Assembly: GCA_031265205.1 (NCBI GenBank)
Contig: JAISCZ010000048.1
Span: 1-64,000, forward strand
Direction of reading: 5' to 3'
Origin: Deltaproteobacteria bacterium
GTDB taxonomy: Bacteria > Desulfobacterota > Desulfarculia > Adiutricales > Adiutricaceae
Length of the DNA: 64,000 nucleotides
A program made the position numbers and the translations under genes. Under the pieces are notes generated by a model that saw only the letters and a program-made list of their open reading frames with translations, was not told the origin of the DNA and did not search any database. Shown piece by piece: positions 26,763-34,594 of this stretch (positions are counted from its first letter, which is position 1; every line of letters starts with the position of its first letter).

Positions 26763-28122
26763 GTCGGAAAGATCTCCAAAGCCCGGGCCACGTAAGGGGC
26801 CCAATGGCGCCTTCGCGGCGGCCCCTAATGGAAGAAGATCTTCCAGGGGGGGGCGCCGAAATAAAGGGAGATATTGAAAGACTCAAGCGCGACGGGAATA
26901 AATCCCTCTTCTTAAGAAAAGCTGATTATATGGCCTCCAGCGTGGGGGAACGGCGACGGGGGCCCCAGGGGGGCCGCGCGGGCGCCTCCGGGCGCCTCCG
27001 GGCGCGAAATAAGCTTGATCGCGAGATTCCGGCCTTTATTGGCGCGCGTGGCGAAAGTTCCCGACAGATACGCCGCCTCGCCCCAGGGGCCGGGGTTTTT
27101 AGCGAAAACCGCGCGGGCGTCGAAACCCGGGGAGGGCCAACGCGGCGAATGGCGAACGAAAGGTTGGGCGAACGAAAGATTATTTAAGAGAGAACAAACG
27201 AAAAAGGCGCCGAAAAGCGACTTTCGGAAAGGTCGCCCTCCGCGGGGCGCGGCCCGGAAAAGGCCCTGAGGGATAAGGAGAGGGAATGGCGAATATATGA
27301 GCCGCGGACGCGCCAACCAAGCGAGGCTCGCGCGGGAGCGGGCGTCCCTCCCTGGGGGGAGAGAAAAAAACTTAGGGAAAAAAGAAAAAATTTTAACGAG
27401 CGGCGCGACGATATAGGCGCGCGCGCGAATGTTCGGCATTGTCTAACGCGCGAAATTCCCCTAAATAAAAAGAAAAAGCGGGGAAAATGAAAAAAGGAAG
27501 GGCTCGGGCTAGAGCGATAGTTTATGCGTGTGGGCGACAGGCCATAATATATAACTAAGTTGGCGAAAATGCAATTAATTCCTCTTTTTTTCGCGGAAGA
27601 GCGTTTTTAAGCCTCGCCGCGGCGCGCCGCGCGGGAAAAGGGGAAAACGGAGATAATCCTTATGGCGTAGGGATTATTGACGCGTGGCGCCTTCGCGCGC
27701 GTGGGTCTCGTTGGGGAAACGAGCCTTTGTTTCGTTCGCGTTCCGGCGCGCGTCGCGTTACACAAAAAAGAAATAAACCGTAAAAAACGTAAAATTTAAC
27801 GTTTTTTAATAATTTCCAAATAGTGGAATTCGCGCTTTCGCGAAATTTATCCGCAAAATAAAAAAAGATATCAATATTGAATTCAAAAAAAACGCGAAAA
27901 ATTATTGTTTCTGAAAAAAAATATTATATATGAACGAAAGATCGTCAAAAAGGCGTAATTTTTGACGAAAAAGTATGAAAAATATTTTTTTCGTTGATTT
28001 TTTAAAAAATCGCTCTTAAGGTAAAAATAAAAAACTACTATTTTTAAGGAAAAAAGGGGATTTTAAAAAATATGAACATTCGCGCGCGCTCCCTCAAGGC
28101 GCCGGGGGCGCGCGTGGCGGGG
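26763..28122. other. 1.36 kb without a supported gene; right part AT-rich
   Basis: Up to about 27450 the sequence is GC-rich with no family-like frame. From about 27470 it turns A/T-rich, culminating in the palindromic island described separately. No tRNA or other RNA gene was recognised. Confidence 0.5.
27770..28071. other. AT-rich island with three perfect inverted repeats
   Basis: About 300 bases of mostly A/T in an otherwise GC-rich region. It contains AAAAAACGT/ACGTTTTTT (27782-27807), CGTCAAAAA/TTTTTGACG (27943-27967) and the 16-bp palindrome GATTTTTTAAAAAATC (27996-28011). It also has one near-consensus DnaA box (TTATCCGCA, 27847-27855) and runs of A5-A8. It could be a replication- or nucleoid-protein-related site, a phage attachment region or a regulatory region. 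The evidence does not decide. Confidence 0.5.
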
Positions 28123-29535
28123 CTATTCCGGCGCCTGCGGGAGGGAGCGGGGGCAGGCGTAGGCGCAGGCGTAGTCGCAGAAGGGAACGGTCGCGCGGCA
28201 GAGGGCGTAATCCAGGCGCGGGGGGCCCTTTTCCGGGCGCGCGAGAGCCCCCGCGGGGCAGGCCTTGCGGCAGAGGCCGCATTTGAGACAGCCCACGGGG
28301 CAGATAGGATCCATTATTTTCATCTTGGGGGTGGCGACGCAGGGGATGAGCGTGGGGGCGTCCCGGGGGACGAGCCGTAAGACGGCCTGGGGGCAAATGG
28401 CGGCGCAGGCGCCGCAGCCCAGGCATTTTTCCCGCGCGACCCGGGGGGGCGAGCCCCGTTGGGGCGGGGCTAGGAGCGCGCCCGCGGGGCAGGCCCGGAG
28501 GCAGTCCAAGGCCCCGAGGCAGCCTTCCGCGCAGGAGAAGGGTCCCCCGTAAAGCTCCCGGCTCAGGGCGCAGCCAAGGAGCGGACCCTGGCCGCGGGCC
28601 TCCGCGCTCAGTTCGGGGCGGCGGCAGAAGACAAAAATAACCTCGCGGGGAGAGGGGGGAAAGAGCGCGGCTGGGGCCGCCGACTGGGAGCGGCCGGGGC
28701 GCGCGCGCGCTCTCTCTCCGGCGCGAGGGGCCAGGATCCCCAAGGCCGCCAAGGCCAAAAGGGCGAGGGGGCGCGGCGCGGCGGGCCAAAAGATTTCGAG
28801 GCTCCCCAGGGCCCAGAGGGCGAGGAAAAGAAGGCCTCGGCCCCTTTGCCGCCAAAAATCGGGGAGGACGAAGAGGGCGAGGGCGAGGGACCAGAGGGGG
28901 AAGCCGGGGGGGCAATAATTTCCCAAGCGCGCGGCGAGGGCCCACAAGGTCAAAAGGGCGAGGGCGGGGAGGCGGGGAATTTCCCGGGCGAGAAGAAGAC
29001 AGAGGGCCAGGGGGCTCGCGAGGAGGACCGCCGTCAGTTCCTCGCGCGCGTCGGCTAAAAGGAGAGAAGCCTCTCCCATGGGCGCCAGAAGCGCGAGGGC
29101 CGCCGCCGCGGGCGGAAAAGGGGAAAACTTAAGTCCCGAGAGGGCCCAGGCCCCTATAAGGGCCCAGAGGACCGGGACCCGTCCCCAGCGGGGCCAGAGG
29201 GAGGCGAGGGTCGCCCCCAGGGCGGCCCCCAGGGCGCTGGCCGCGCCGAGGGGGCGGCCGAGGGGCGCCGCCGCCATGAGGGGGGCGAGGCTTAAGGCCC
29301 AGAGGGTCCCCGCCAGCCAGCGTCCCTCCGCGAAGGCCTCCGGGGCCGCGCGGCGGCCCGCCAGGGTCAGGAGGGCGGCGAAGGGGAGGGCGAGCGCCGC
29401 CAGGGGGGCGTAGGCGCCCCTTCCTTGGAAATAGAAAAAGAGGGGCAGGCTCGCGAGGGCCGTCGCGAGGCTCCAAAAGGGCGCGCGGTCGGCCTGGCCG
29501 GGGAGGTAGGGGCCGTGATAGAGGCTGAGGCTCAT
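28123..29535 (-). CDS. RnfD-like membrane protein fused to RnfB-like iron-sulfur domain
   Basis: The 470 aa protein starts at ATG 29535, whose ATGA overlaps the stop of the RnfC-like gene. Residues 1 to about 290 are strongly hydrophobic (8-9 segments), and their order and spacing recall RnfD, although the NPFNPA and FMN-threonine motifs are not visible. Residues from about 305 match RnfB. VIFVFCRRPE precedes CAEGCLGALDCLRACP (C335, C339, C345, C349), KCLGCGACAAICP (C371, C374, C377, C381) and a further GCLKCGLCRKACP block, with more cysteines after it, enough for several [4Fe-4S] clusters. The RnfB N-terminal membrane anchor and CGACGYPGC-type cluster are missing and appear replaced by the RnfD-like part. 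Probably transfers electrons at the membrane. The partner and acceptor are unknown. Confidence 0.68.
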   Translation of the reverse strand: MSLSLYHGPYLPGQADRAPFWSLATALASLPLFFYFQGRGAYAPLAALALPFAALLTLAGRRAAPEAFAEGRWLAGTLWALSLAPLMAAAPLGRPLGAASALGAALGATLASLWPRWGRVPVLWALIGAWALSGLKFSPFPPAAAALALLAPMGEASLLLADAREELTAVLLASPLALCLLLAREIPRLPALALLTLWALAARLGNYCPPGFPLWSLALALFVLPDFWRQRGRGLLFLALWALGSLEIFWPAAPRPLALLALAALGILAPRAGERARARPGRSQSAAPAALFPPSPREVIFVFCRRPELSAEARGQGPLLGCALSRELYGGPFSCAEGCLGALDCLRACPAGALLAPPQRGSPPRVAREKCLGCGACAAICPQAVLRLVPRDAPTLIPCVATPKMKIMDPICPVGCLKCGLCRKACPAGALARPEKGPPRLDYALCRATVPFCDYACAYACPRSLPQAPE

Positions 29536-30650
29536 AGGCGGCTCCCTTTTGGGGGGGAGCGCCGGAGGGCGTTTAAGGGTCGGCGGGAAGGGCAGGCGAG
29601 GGCGCAGAGCCCGCAGCGGGGGCAAGTGGCGAGAGCGGGAAATTCCGCGAGGATTTCCGGCCAGAGAGGCCAGGGGCTCGCGCCTAAAAGGTCCACGGGG
29701 AGATCCAAGGGGCAGTTTTGGCGGCAGCGCCCGCAGCGGGAGCAGGGGGCGGGCGTCAGGCGGCGCGGGATCTTTCTCTTTCTTATAAGGTTGACGGCCT
29801 CGACGCGGGGCGAGAGCCCCTCCTCCAGGCGCGCGGTGGCCCGGCCCCGGGCGAGCCCCCCCACGACGACGGCGTCCCCATCTTGGGGGGAAAGGTTCGC
29901 GAGGGCCAAGAGGTCCCGGGGGGAAATCCCGAAAGGGGCCTGGATGGGTATGTTCTGGAGGGAGAGGGGCCAGCGGCGGGGGGTTATCCCGCCGCGGGCG
30001 ACCGTTCCCCACAGGTGGAGGGTCCGCGCGGAAACGACTCCCCGGGCCAGGGGATCGTGGCGGCGGAGGAGGCGGAGCTTGAGGAAGACGGGGAGGGCGC
30101 GGGGGTAAGGAAGCTTGAGGGAGACGGGGGTCAGGGAGGGGAGGGCGAGGGGGCGGATCTGGGGGGGATGGGCCAGAACGATGGCCTTGCCGGGAAAGAG
30201 GAGCGCGAGAAACTGGATTCCCGCCTCCATGACGCCCCTTTGGTCCTCGAAAAGGGACTGGGCCAAATTGATCCCCGGCTCCGGGTCAAAGGCGCTCGCG
30301 ATGACCGGGTCCCCGGGCGCGGGGGGGAGGGGCGGGGTCAGCCCCAGGCTTTTGAGGGCCTTTAAGGCCTCCACGGGCCCCAGGTCCCGGAAGCGGATAG
30401 GCGCCGGGGGCGCGCCCCCGGCGGCGAGGTCCACGTCCAGGAGGATATGGGTTCCGGAGAGGCCGGATATCCTTCCCGGCAGGGGGGAGGGCAGATCGGC
30501 CTGGAAGGGGGAGGCGGAGCGCGCGAGGATTTCCCCGGCCCCGACCGCGAGTCCTTTTTTGACGCCCGGGGCGAGGCTCGCCCCGCCCAGGGGCAAGGAG
30601 AGGCTCCGGGGGAAGGGGAAGGCTTTTAAGACGCGGGTTGGGCAAGCCAT
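29532..30650 (-). CDS. rnfC: RnfC-like electron-transfer subunit, divergent
   Basis: The 372 aa protein starts MACPTRVLKAFPFPRSLSLPLGG (ATG 30650; no clear ribosome site). The N-terminal barrel-sandwich segment (SPLPGRISGL) and the SLBB/Complex1_51K-like middle with FDPEPGINLAQSLFEDQRGVMEAGIQ resemble RnfC. Two ferredoxin-type clusters close the protein: C303, C306, C309, C313 and C343, C346, C349, C353. The glycine-rich GGAGFPT loop that holds NADH/FMN in canonical RnfC is not seen; the corresponding stretch reads SLGLTPPLPPAPGDP. It could therefore use another electron donor. Next to an RnfD/RnfB fusion (ATGA overlap) and 49 bases behind an MFS gene. RnfA, RnfE and RnfG are not in the window. 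Confidence 0.72.
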   Translation of the reverse strand: MACPTRVLKAFPFPRSLSLPLGGASLAPGVKKGLAVGAGEILARSASPFQADLPSPLPGRISGLSGTHILLDVDLAAGGAPPAPIRFRDLGPVEALKALKSLGLTPPLPPAPGDPVIASAFDPEPGINLAQSLFEDQRGVMEAGIQFLALLFPGKAIVLAHPPQIRPLALPSLTPVSLKLPYPRALPVFLKLRLLRRHDPLARGVVSARTLHLWGTVARGGITPRRWPLSLQNIPIQAPFGISPRDLLALANLSPQDGDAVVVGGLARGRATARLEEGLSPRVEAVNLIRKRKIPRRLTPAPCSRCGRCRQNCPLDLPVDLLGASPWPLWPEILAEFPALATCPRCGLCALACPSRRPLNALRRSPPKGSRL

Positions 30651-30699
30651 ATGGGGGTTAGGGGGAGCGTGGGTTAGGGGGCGGGGCGGTCGGCGGCCT

Positions 30700-31908
30700 T
30701 TAGCGCGCGGAGGCGGGCGGGGCGCCTTTGGGGCGGGGCCAGAGAAAGAGGACGTAGTGCGCGAGGAGGAGGAAGAAGACGGCGAGGGCCGCCACGAAGA
30801 CCGCGCGATAGGAATGGTAGTGGTTGGCGACGAACCCCATGAAGGCCGCGCCGATTCCGATGCCCAGGTCAAAGGACACGAAAAAATAGGCCGAGGCCAG
30901 GGTCCTTTTTTCTTCCGGGGCGGCGGTGATGGTGAGAGTCTGGGCGGAGGGAAAGAAACAGCCCGCCCCCAAACCGTAGAGCAGCGAGGCGAAGAGCAAA
31001 AGGGTCTCGCCGGGAAGGCTGACGAGAATCGCCACCGCCGCCATGACGAGGAGCAGCGCCGGGGGGATGACGAATTGGTGGCCGTGGTGGTCGTAGATCC
31101 GGCCCGCCGTCACCCGGGAAAAGACGGTGCCGATGGTCGCGACCGCGAAAAAGACGGCGGCGGAGGGCAAATGTTCGTTATGGAGGAAAATGGCCAGAAA
31201 AGCGGTAATGCCCGAGACCCCCACGCCGTAAAGGAACATGAGGGAGGCGGGGGCCACGGCCTTGGGCTCCCAGAAGTGGGAAAGGGCGCTCCCCGGGGCT
31301 TTGGCGGCCGCCGCGCCGCTCCTTTGGCCCTCCAGGTTAGGGAGGTTGAAGGTCACTAAGATGGCGAGGACGTAGCAGACGACCATGGTGACGAACATCG
31401 TCTCAAAGCCCCAGGTCTCCTCCACGAAGAGCCCCGCCAGAGGCCCGCAGGCCAAGGCCACGGTGGCGCCCAGGCCCAAATAGCCCATGCCCTCGGCGAT
31501 GCGCTCCGGGGGGATAACCTTGACGCCCAGGGTGACCAAAAGGGTGGAGGTGAGCCCGAAGCCCGCCCCCATGGCGAGCCGGGCCGCGAAATAGGAGGCC
31601 GTGGAGGCGATAATAAAAAAGAAGGGGGTCCCCGCGGCGCAGAGAAAGAGGCCCACCCGGGCCATGTTCAAAGACCCGAAACGGCGGCTGAGGGGGGTGG
31701 CGAGGAGCCGCGCCGTAACCGAGGTCACGGTGAAGCAGCCGATGACGAGGCCGATCTCCCTTTCCGAGAGCCGCTTTTCCGTTAGATACAGGGAAAGCGT
31801 CGGCAGGAGCATGTTAAAGCCCATGAAAATACAGAAATTGGTAATTAAAAAGGTGGCGAAGGTCCAGGTCCAGAGGGGAGTGGGCTTGTTGGGGGATTGG
31901 GCGTCCAT
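30700..31908 (-). CDS. Major facilitator superfamily transporter
   Basis: The 402 aa protein has about twelve hydrophobic segments. The MFS loop 2-3 motif appears as RLLATPLSRRFGSLNMARVG, a G-x3-D-R-x-G-R-[RK]-like turn. Overall order resembles the YfcJ/YhhS-type drug and sugar efflux group. The substrate cannot be predicted. Only 49 bases separate its stop from the start of the RnfC-like gene on the same strand, so the three are probably co-transcribed. Confidence 0.85.
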   Translation of the reverse strand: MDAQSPNKPTPLWTWTFATFLITNFCIFMGFNMLLPTLSLYLTEKRLSEREIGLVIGCFTVTSVTARLLATPLSRRFGSLNMARVGLFLCAAGTPFFFIIASTASYFAARLAMGAGFGLTSTLLVTLGVKVIPPERIAEGMGYLGLGATVALACGPLAGLFVEETWGFETMFVTMVVCYVLAILVTFNLPNLEGQRSGAAAAKAPGSALSHFWEPKAVAPASLMFLYGVGVSGITAFLAIFLHNEHLPSAAVFFAVATIGTVFSRVTAGRIYDHHGHQFVIPPALLLVMAAVAILVSLPGETLLLFASLLYGLGAGCFFPSAQTLTITAAPEEKRTLASAYFFVSFDLGIGIGAAFMGFVANHYHSYRAVFVAALAVFFLLLAHYVLFLWPRPKGAPPASAR

Positions 31909-32303
31909 AATTTCCGGGGTAAGGGGCTCGCGGCGAGCTGAAAGTCAGGCGCGCGGCCCATGGCCTATGGGCCCATTAAAACATAAAAGCCGCGTATCGC
32001 GAAAAAACCCCGAGGGGCCGCCGCGCCCCGGGGTCGGGGCCGCCATGGGGAAAAACGCTGGGGGGCGGCGGCGACATTGAGGCGCGCCAGAGCCAGGGGT
32101 AGCGAAAAAAGCGCGCGCCTCGCGGCGGGAGAGCGCGAGGCGCGGAAAGGGCGGCGGCGCGCCGGTAGCGTCTTAAGGCCCCGAGCGGAGTGGCGTTTCG
32201 CGGCCCAAAAGCGTACGCTTGGATTAAGTTGGCGTGGATAGTGGGCCAAGACTAAAAGTAGGCCGCAAAGAGCCGCGTCGCGCGAAGCTATACGTCGCCG
32301 CTA
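31909..32303. other. Divergent spacer between MFS and zeta-like genes
   Basis: GC-rich, no supported gene. It holds a minus-strand terminator-like hairpin (32002-32033) and at its right edge the promoter region of the zeta-like pair. Confidence 0.45.
32002..32033 (-). terminator. Terminator-like hairpin upstream of the MFS gene (minus strand)
   Basis: On the minus strand, CCCCGGGGC and GCCCCTCGGGG can pair with a bulge and are followed by six T (complement of 32002-32007). It lies about 95 bases upstream of the MFS start, so it is either insulation or a leader attenuator. Confidence 0.35.
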
Positions 32304-32318
32304 ATTTTAGCGTAAAAT
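32304..32318 (+). promoter_or_regulatory. -10 element inside a perfect inverted repeat before the zeta-like gene
   Basis: ATTTTA-gcg-TAAAAT. The right arm TAAAAT is a plausible -10, 30 bases before the TTG start. An operator overlapping the -10 fits autoregulation of a toxin-antitoxin type operon. Confidence 0.4.
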
Positions 32319-32347
32319 AGTCCTTATGTGGGAAGGAGAAGCGATTA

Positions 32348-32941
32348 TTGCCAAATTCGCCGCTTGTAGTCATTCTAGCTGGCCCCAACGGAGCCGGCAA
32401 ATCAACCGCCGCGCCATCGCTACTGCGCGACTCCTTCGGAGTGGATGAATTTGTCAACGCCGACGCGATCGCTTTGGGGCTTTCCTCTTTCGCGCCGGAG
32501 GGCGTGGCTTTGGAGGCGGGAAGAATTACTTTGGAGCGACTGAACGCTCTGGCGCTTAAGCGCGCGCGCTTCGCCTTTGAGACCACTTTGGCGGGCCGTT
32601 TTTTCGCGCGTTGGACGCGGGATCTGATGGCGGTGGGTTACCAGAGCTATTTGCTTTTTTTGTCTTTGCCGAGCGCGGAAGCGGCTATTCAAAGGGTGGC
32701 GAATCGGGTTAGCTTAGGCGGACATAATATTCCCTTGGAAACGATAGAAAGACGCTTTCGGGCTGGACTTCATAATTTTTTCAGGCTTTATCGGCCAATA
32801 GTCACTTCTTGGATGTTTTTTGATAATTCTTTCGCGGACGCTCCCAAATTGCTCGCTAAGGGAAGAGCCTCTTCCTCGCTTGAGGTTTTTGATGGGGAAA
32901 CTTACGGGAGATTTTTAAAGGAGTTCGGAAATGAACAATAG
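32348..32941 (+). CDS. Zeta-toxin-like P-loop kinase
   Basis: The 197 aa protein has the P-loop AGPNGAGKST at 11-20, then FVNADAIA (D39, the position of the zeta catalytic aspartate) and FAFETTLAG (E78), the block that binds the sugar substrate in zeta toxins. Zeta toxins phosphorylate UDP-N-acetylglucosamine and block wall synthesis. Some relatives have other substrates. Start: TTG 32348 with GGAAGGAG nine bases upstream; an earlier ATG is absent. The last 11 bases overlap the small downstream gene, and the A/T-richer composition stands out from the neighbours. A toxin role is inferred from the family and from the paired layout. Confidence 0.8.
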   Translation: MPNSPLVVILAGPNGAGKSTAAPSLLRDSFGVDEFVNADAIALGLSSFAPEGVALEAGRITLERLNALALKRARFAFETTLAGRFFARWTRDLMAVGYQSYLLFLSLPSAEAAIQRVANRVSLGGHNIPLETIERRFRAGLHNFFRLYRPIVTSWMFFDNSFADAPKLLAKGRASSSLEVFDGETYGRFLKEFGNEQ

Positions 32942-33137
32942 AAATAACGTGGATATAGGCGCGTTGATTGAGCTCGGGGAACCAGTGACGGAGGCGATTC
33001 GCCGAGGCGGCCTGGAAGCCATGAGACTCCATATTCAGCGTGGCGTTCCGATGATCTTCTGTGAGGACGGTCAAATTTTGGAAGTTCCTCCAGAAGAGTT
33101 GAAGAAAAGGCTCGCGAGAGCGGAAAGCCAGCTTTAG
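32931..33137 (+). CDS. Small partner protein of the zeta-like kinase (candidate antitoxin)
   Basis: The 68 aa protein, MNNRNNVDIGALIELGEPVTEAIRRGG..., is acidic at the end and predicted mainly helical. The ATG lies inside the last codons of the kinase gene, with a strong AAGGAG eight bases upstream, so translation is coupled. I know no named family for it. In epsilon/zeta and PezAT modules the antitoxin precedes the toxin; here the partner follows. A decayed second copy of kinase end plus this gene lies at 33878-34215, which shows that the two travel as a unit. An antitoxin role is inference. Confidence 0.75.
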   Translation: MNNRNNVDIGALIELGEPVTEAIRRGGLEAMRLHIQRGVPMIFCEDGQILEVPPEELKKRLARAESQL

Positions 33138-33320
33138 CTCTCGCGGCGCGTCCGTTCGCGCTAGAAAATTTTTAATAAAACCGGTGGAGGCCCGGATAAG
33201 ACTGAAGGCGGTTCCGCTCTCGCGACGAAATTTTTTTGAGGGGCGTCTGAGGACTTTCGCCGTGGCTTTCCTGGGGGTTCTCGCCTCTGGAGCGGGGCCG
33301 AGCGGGAGATCTATTTTTTA

Positions 33321-33355
33321 AGTCAACATCCTCACCCACGCCTTGGGGGGAGATT
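33321..33355 (-). mobile_element. IS200/IS605-type right end
   Basis: On the minus strand this ends GTGGGTGAGGATGTTGACTT, preceded by a C-rich arm that can pair with GGGTGAG. It resembles the GGAGGATGTCAA hairpin terminus that commonly follows tnpB genes. It sits about 80 bases beyond the stop of the decayed tnpB tail, in the correct orientation. Confidence 0.5.
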
Positions 33356-33433
33356 TTCGACCTGTCTCGGCGTTTTTCGCCAAGTCTATTGTCGGGTTGT
33401 TCGGATCGCGGGCGGGCCTCTGGTGGCTTGACC

Positions 33434-33617
33434 TTAATATGGCGTTGACGAGGTTGGCCCAGCCTCGAGGACGTTCATCGCGCCGACGACGCCCGCGTTG
33501 TTTTCGTATCCGCGTTCCAGGCGCCTGATCTCGGCCTGGCTGGGGCGGTTGTCCTCGCGGGAGCGCCTCAGCGTCGGGAGTTCGCGGCTGACGCTTCCGA
33601 GGATCGGCCTGAAAAGC
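33434..33617 (-). pseudogene. Decayed C-terminus of TnpB (IS200/IS605 OrfB)
   Basis: The minus-strand frame reads VSRELPTLRRSREDN, then RPSQAEIRRLERGYENNAGV, then VGAMNVLEAG and a stop at 33434. This is the TnpB C-terminal zinc ribbon and last RuvC segment (consensus TSxxCpxCGhxxxDNRxsQaxFxCxxCGyexNADvxgAxNiLxAG). All four zinc cysteines are gone (Leu, Leu, Arg, Arg) and the final RuvC aspartate is glycine. A one-base shift follows a DPR triplet just upstream. The rest of the gene is missing. It is clearly dead. Confidence 0.7.
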
Positions 33618-33877
33618 CCGCGGCCGCGGGCGGAGTTTCCGCTTAGGGGGGCTTGTCCCGCGCGCGACGTCGGGCTAGCTCAGGTCACTGGGACGGGGTT
33701 ATCGGTCTTTGGGCCTGGGCTATTGTCTTTCCTTAAAAACGGATACCCGGCGGTTCCGTTCGCGAGGCGCGCTCACCCTGTCTACGTGGGGGCTTTGGGA
33801 GGTCTCTGGGCGAGTTCTGACCAGACTATGGGCGCGCGCGGTTCCTTCGCGCGCGGAGGGGCGTCATGGGCGCTTTG
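33618..33877. other. Remnant-rich spacer, no gene
   Basis: Contains TCAGGTCACTGGGACGGG (33680-33697) and, 40 bases on, ACGGATAC. The same pair at the same distance occurs near the right end of the window (63880-63940). It probably consists of fragments of a repeat or mobile element. Confidence 0.4.
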
Positions 33878-34215
33878 TTTCTTCTTGGATGTTTCGCGCG
33901 CGCGGGCGCCCAAAATTACTCGCTTCAGGAAGCGTCTCTTCCCTTCAAAAAGTTATTGACGCGGAAACTAACGGTAATTTTTCGCCGAGCGGAAAAGGGT
34001 AATAGTCAAAACGCGGATATCGGCGAATTGATTGAGCGTGGGGAACCGGTCACGGAAGCGACTCGGCGCGGCGGTCAGGAAGCCATTAGACTCCATATCC
34101 AGCGCGGCGCGCCGACACTCTTCCGTCAGGACAGGAAATGTCAGGACGGGAAATTTTGGAAATTGGCCCTGAAAAGCTGGCGGAAAGACTCGCGCGGGCG
34201 GAAAGAGAGCCTTAG
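33878..34215 (+). pseudogene. Decayed duplicate of the zeta-like kinase end and its partner
   Basis: The DNA aligns with 32808-33137. SSWMF is followed by PKLLASGSVSSLQKVIDAET (kinase C-terminus), then NADIGELIERGEPVTEATRR (partner). The partner copy has a 15-base tandem duplication (34125-34139 / 34140-34154) and a one-base deletion. After the shift, GREILEIGPEKLAERLARAE mirrors the intact C-terminus and ends at TAG 34215. The kinase part is truncated at its N-terminus. Confidence 0.85.
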
Positions 34216-34375
34216 CGCCCGCCGCGCGTTTTTTTTAAGACGGCTCCCCAAGCGGGTTTTCGTCAAGACTTCCCAAGCGGGTTCTCGCTCGCGGCGCGTC
34301 TTGGGGGAAGGGGAAACTTTTTAAAAAAACGAAAACCCTTTTTAAAAGATTAATATTAACGCCCCGCGCGTGGGG

Positions 34376-34399
34376 GGCGCCCCTCAAGCGCCTTTTTTT
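34376..34399 (+). terminator. Terminator after the decayed toxin-like copy
   Basis: GGCGC-ccctcaa-GCGCC followed by seven T. Confidence 0.5.
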
Positions 34400-34433
34400 G
34401 ATCTACAATGGCTTTTTGAGGCTAAAGCGTCTT

Positions 34434-34463
34434 TTGGCTTGAGGCTTTTCCCTATGCTAAAAT
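34434..34463 (+). promoter_or_regulatory. Candidate promoter for the Hpt/STAS gene
   Basis: TTGGCT (34434-34439), 18-base spacer, TAAAAT (34458-34463) preceded by TGC, an extended -10 like that before thrS. Confidence 0.4.
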
Positions 34464-34594
34464 TGACCTTAAGGGGGAAGGGCCTCGCCAAAGGCGAGGG
34501 GCCTCTTTTCTCCCGTCGCGCCGGAATTTTTCCGCGCCGGCTTTGAGGGGGGAAGGGGAGACGCGGCCGCGCCGGGGAGACCGGCGCCTGGGAG

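Noticed and set aside
27770-28071. Replication origin (oriC) call for the AT-rich island
   Set aside because: Only one near-match DnaA box, no dnaA, dnaN or gidA nearby and no visible strand switch of genes; kept only as an observation.
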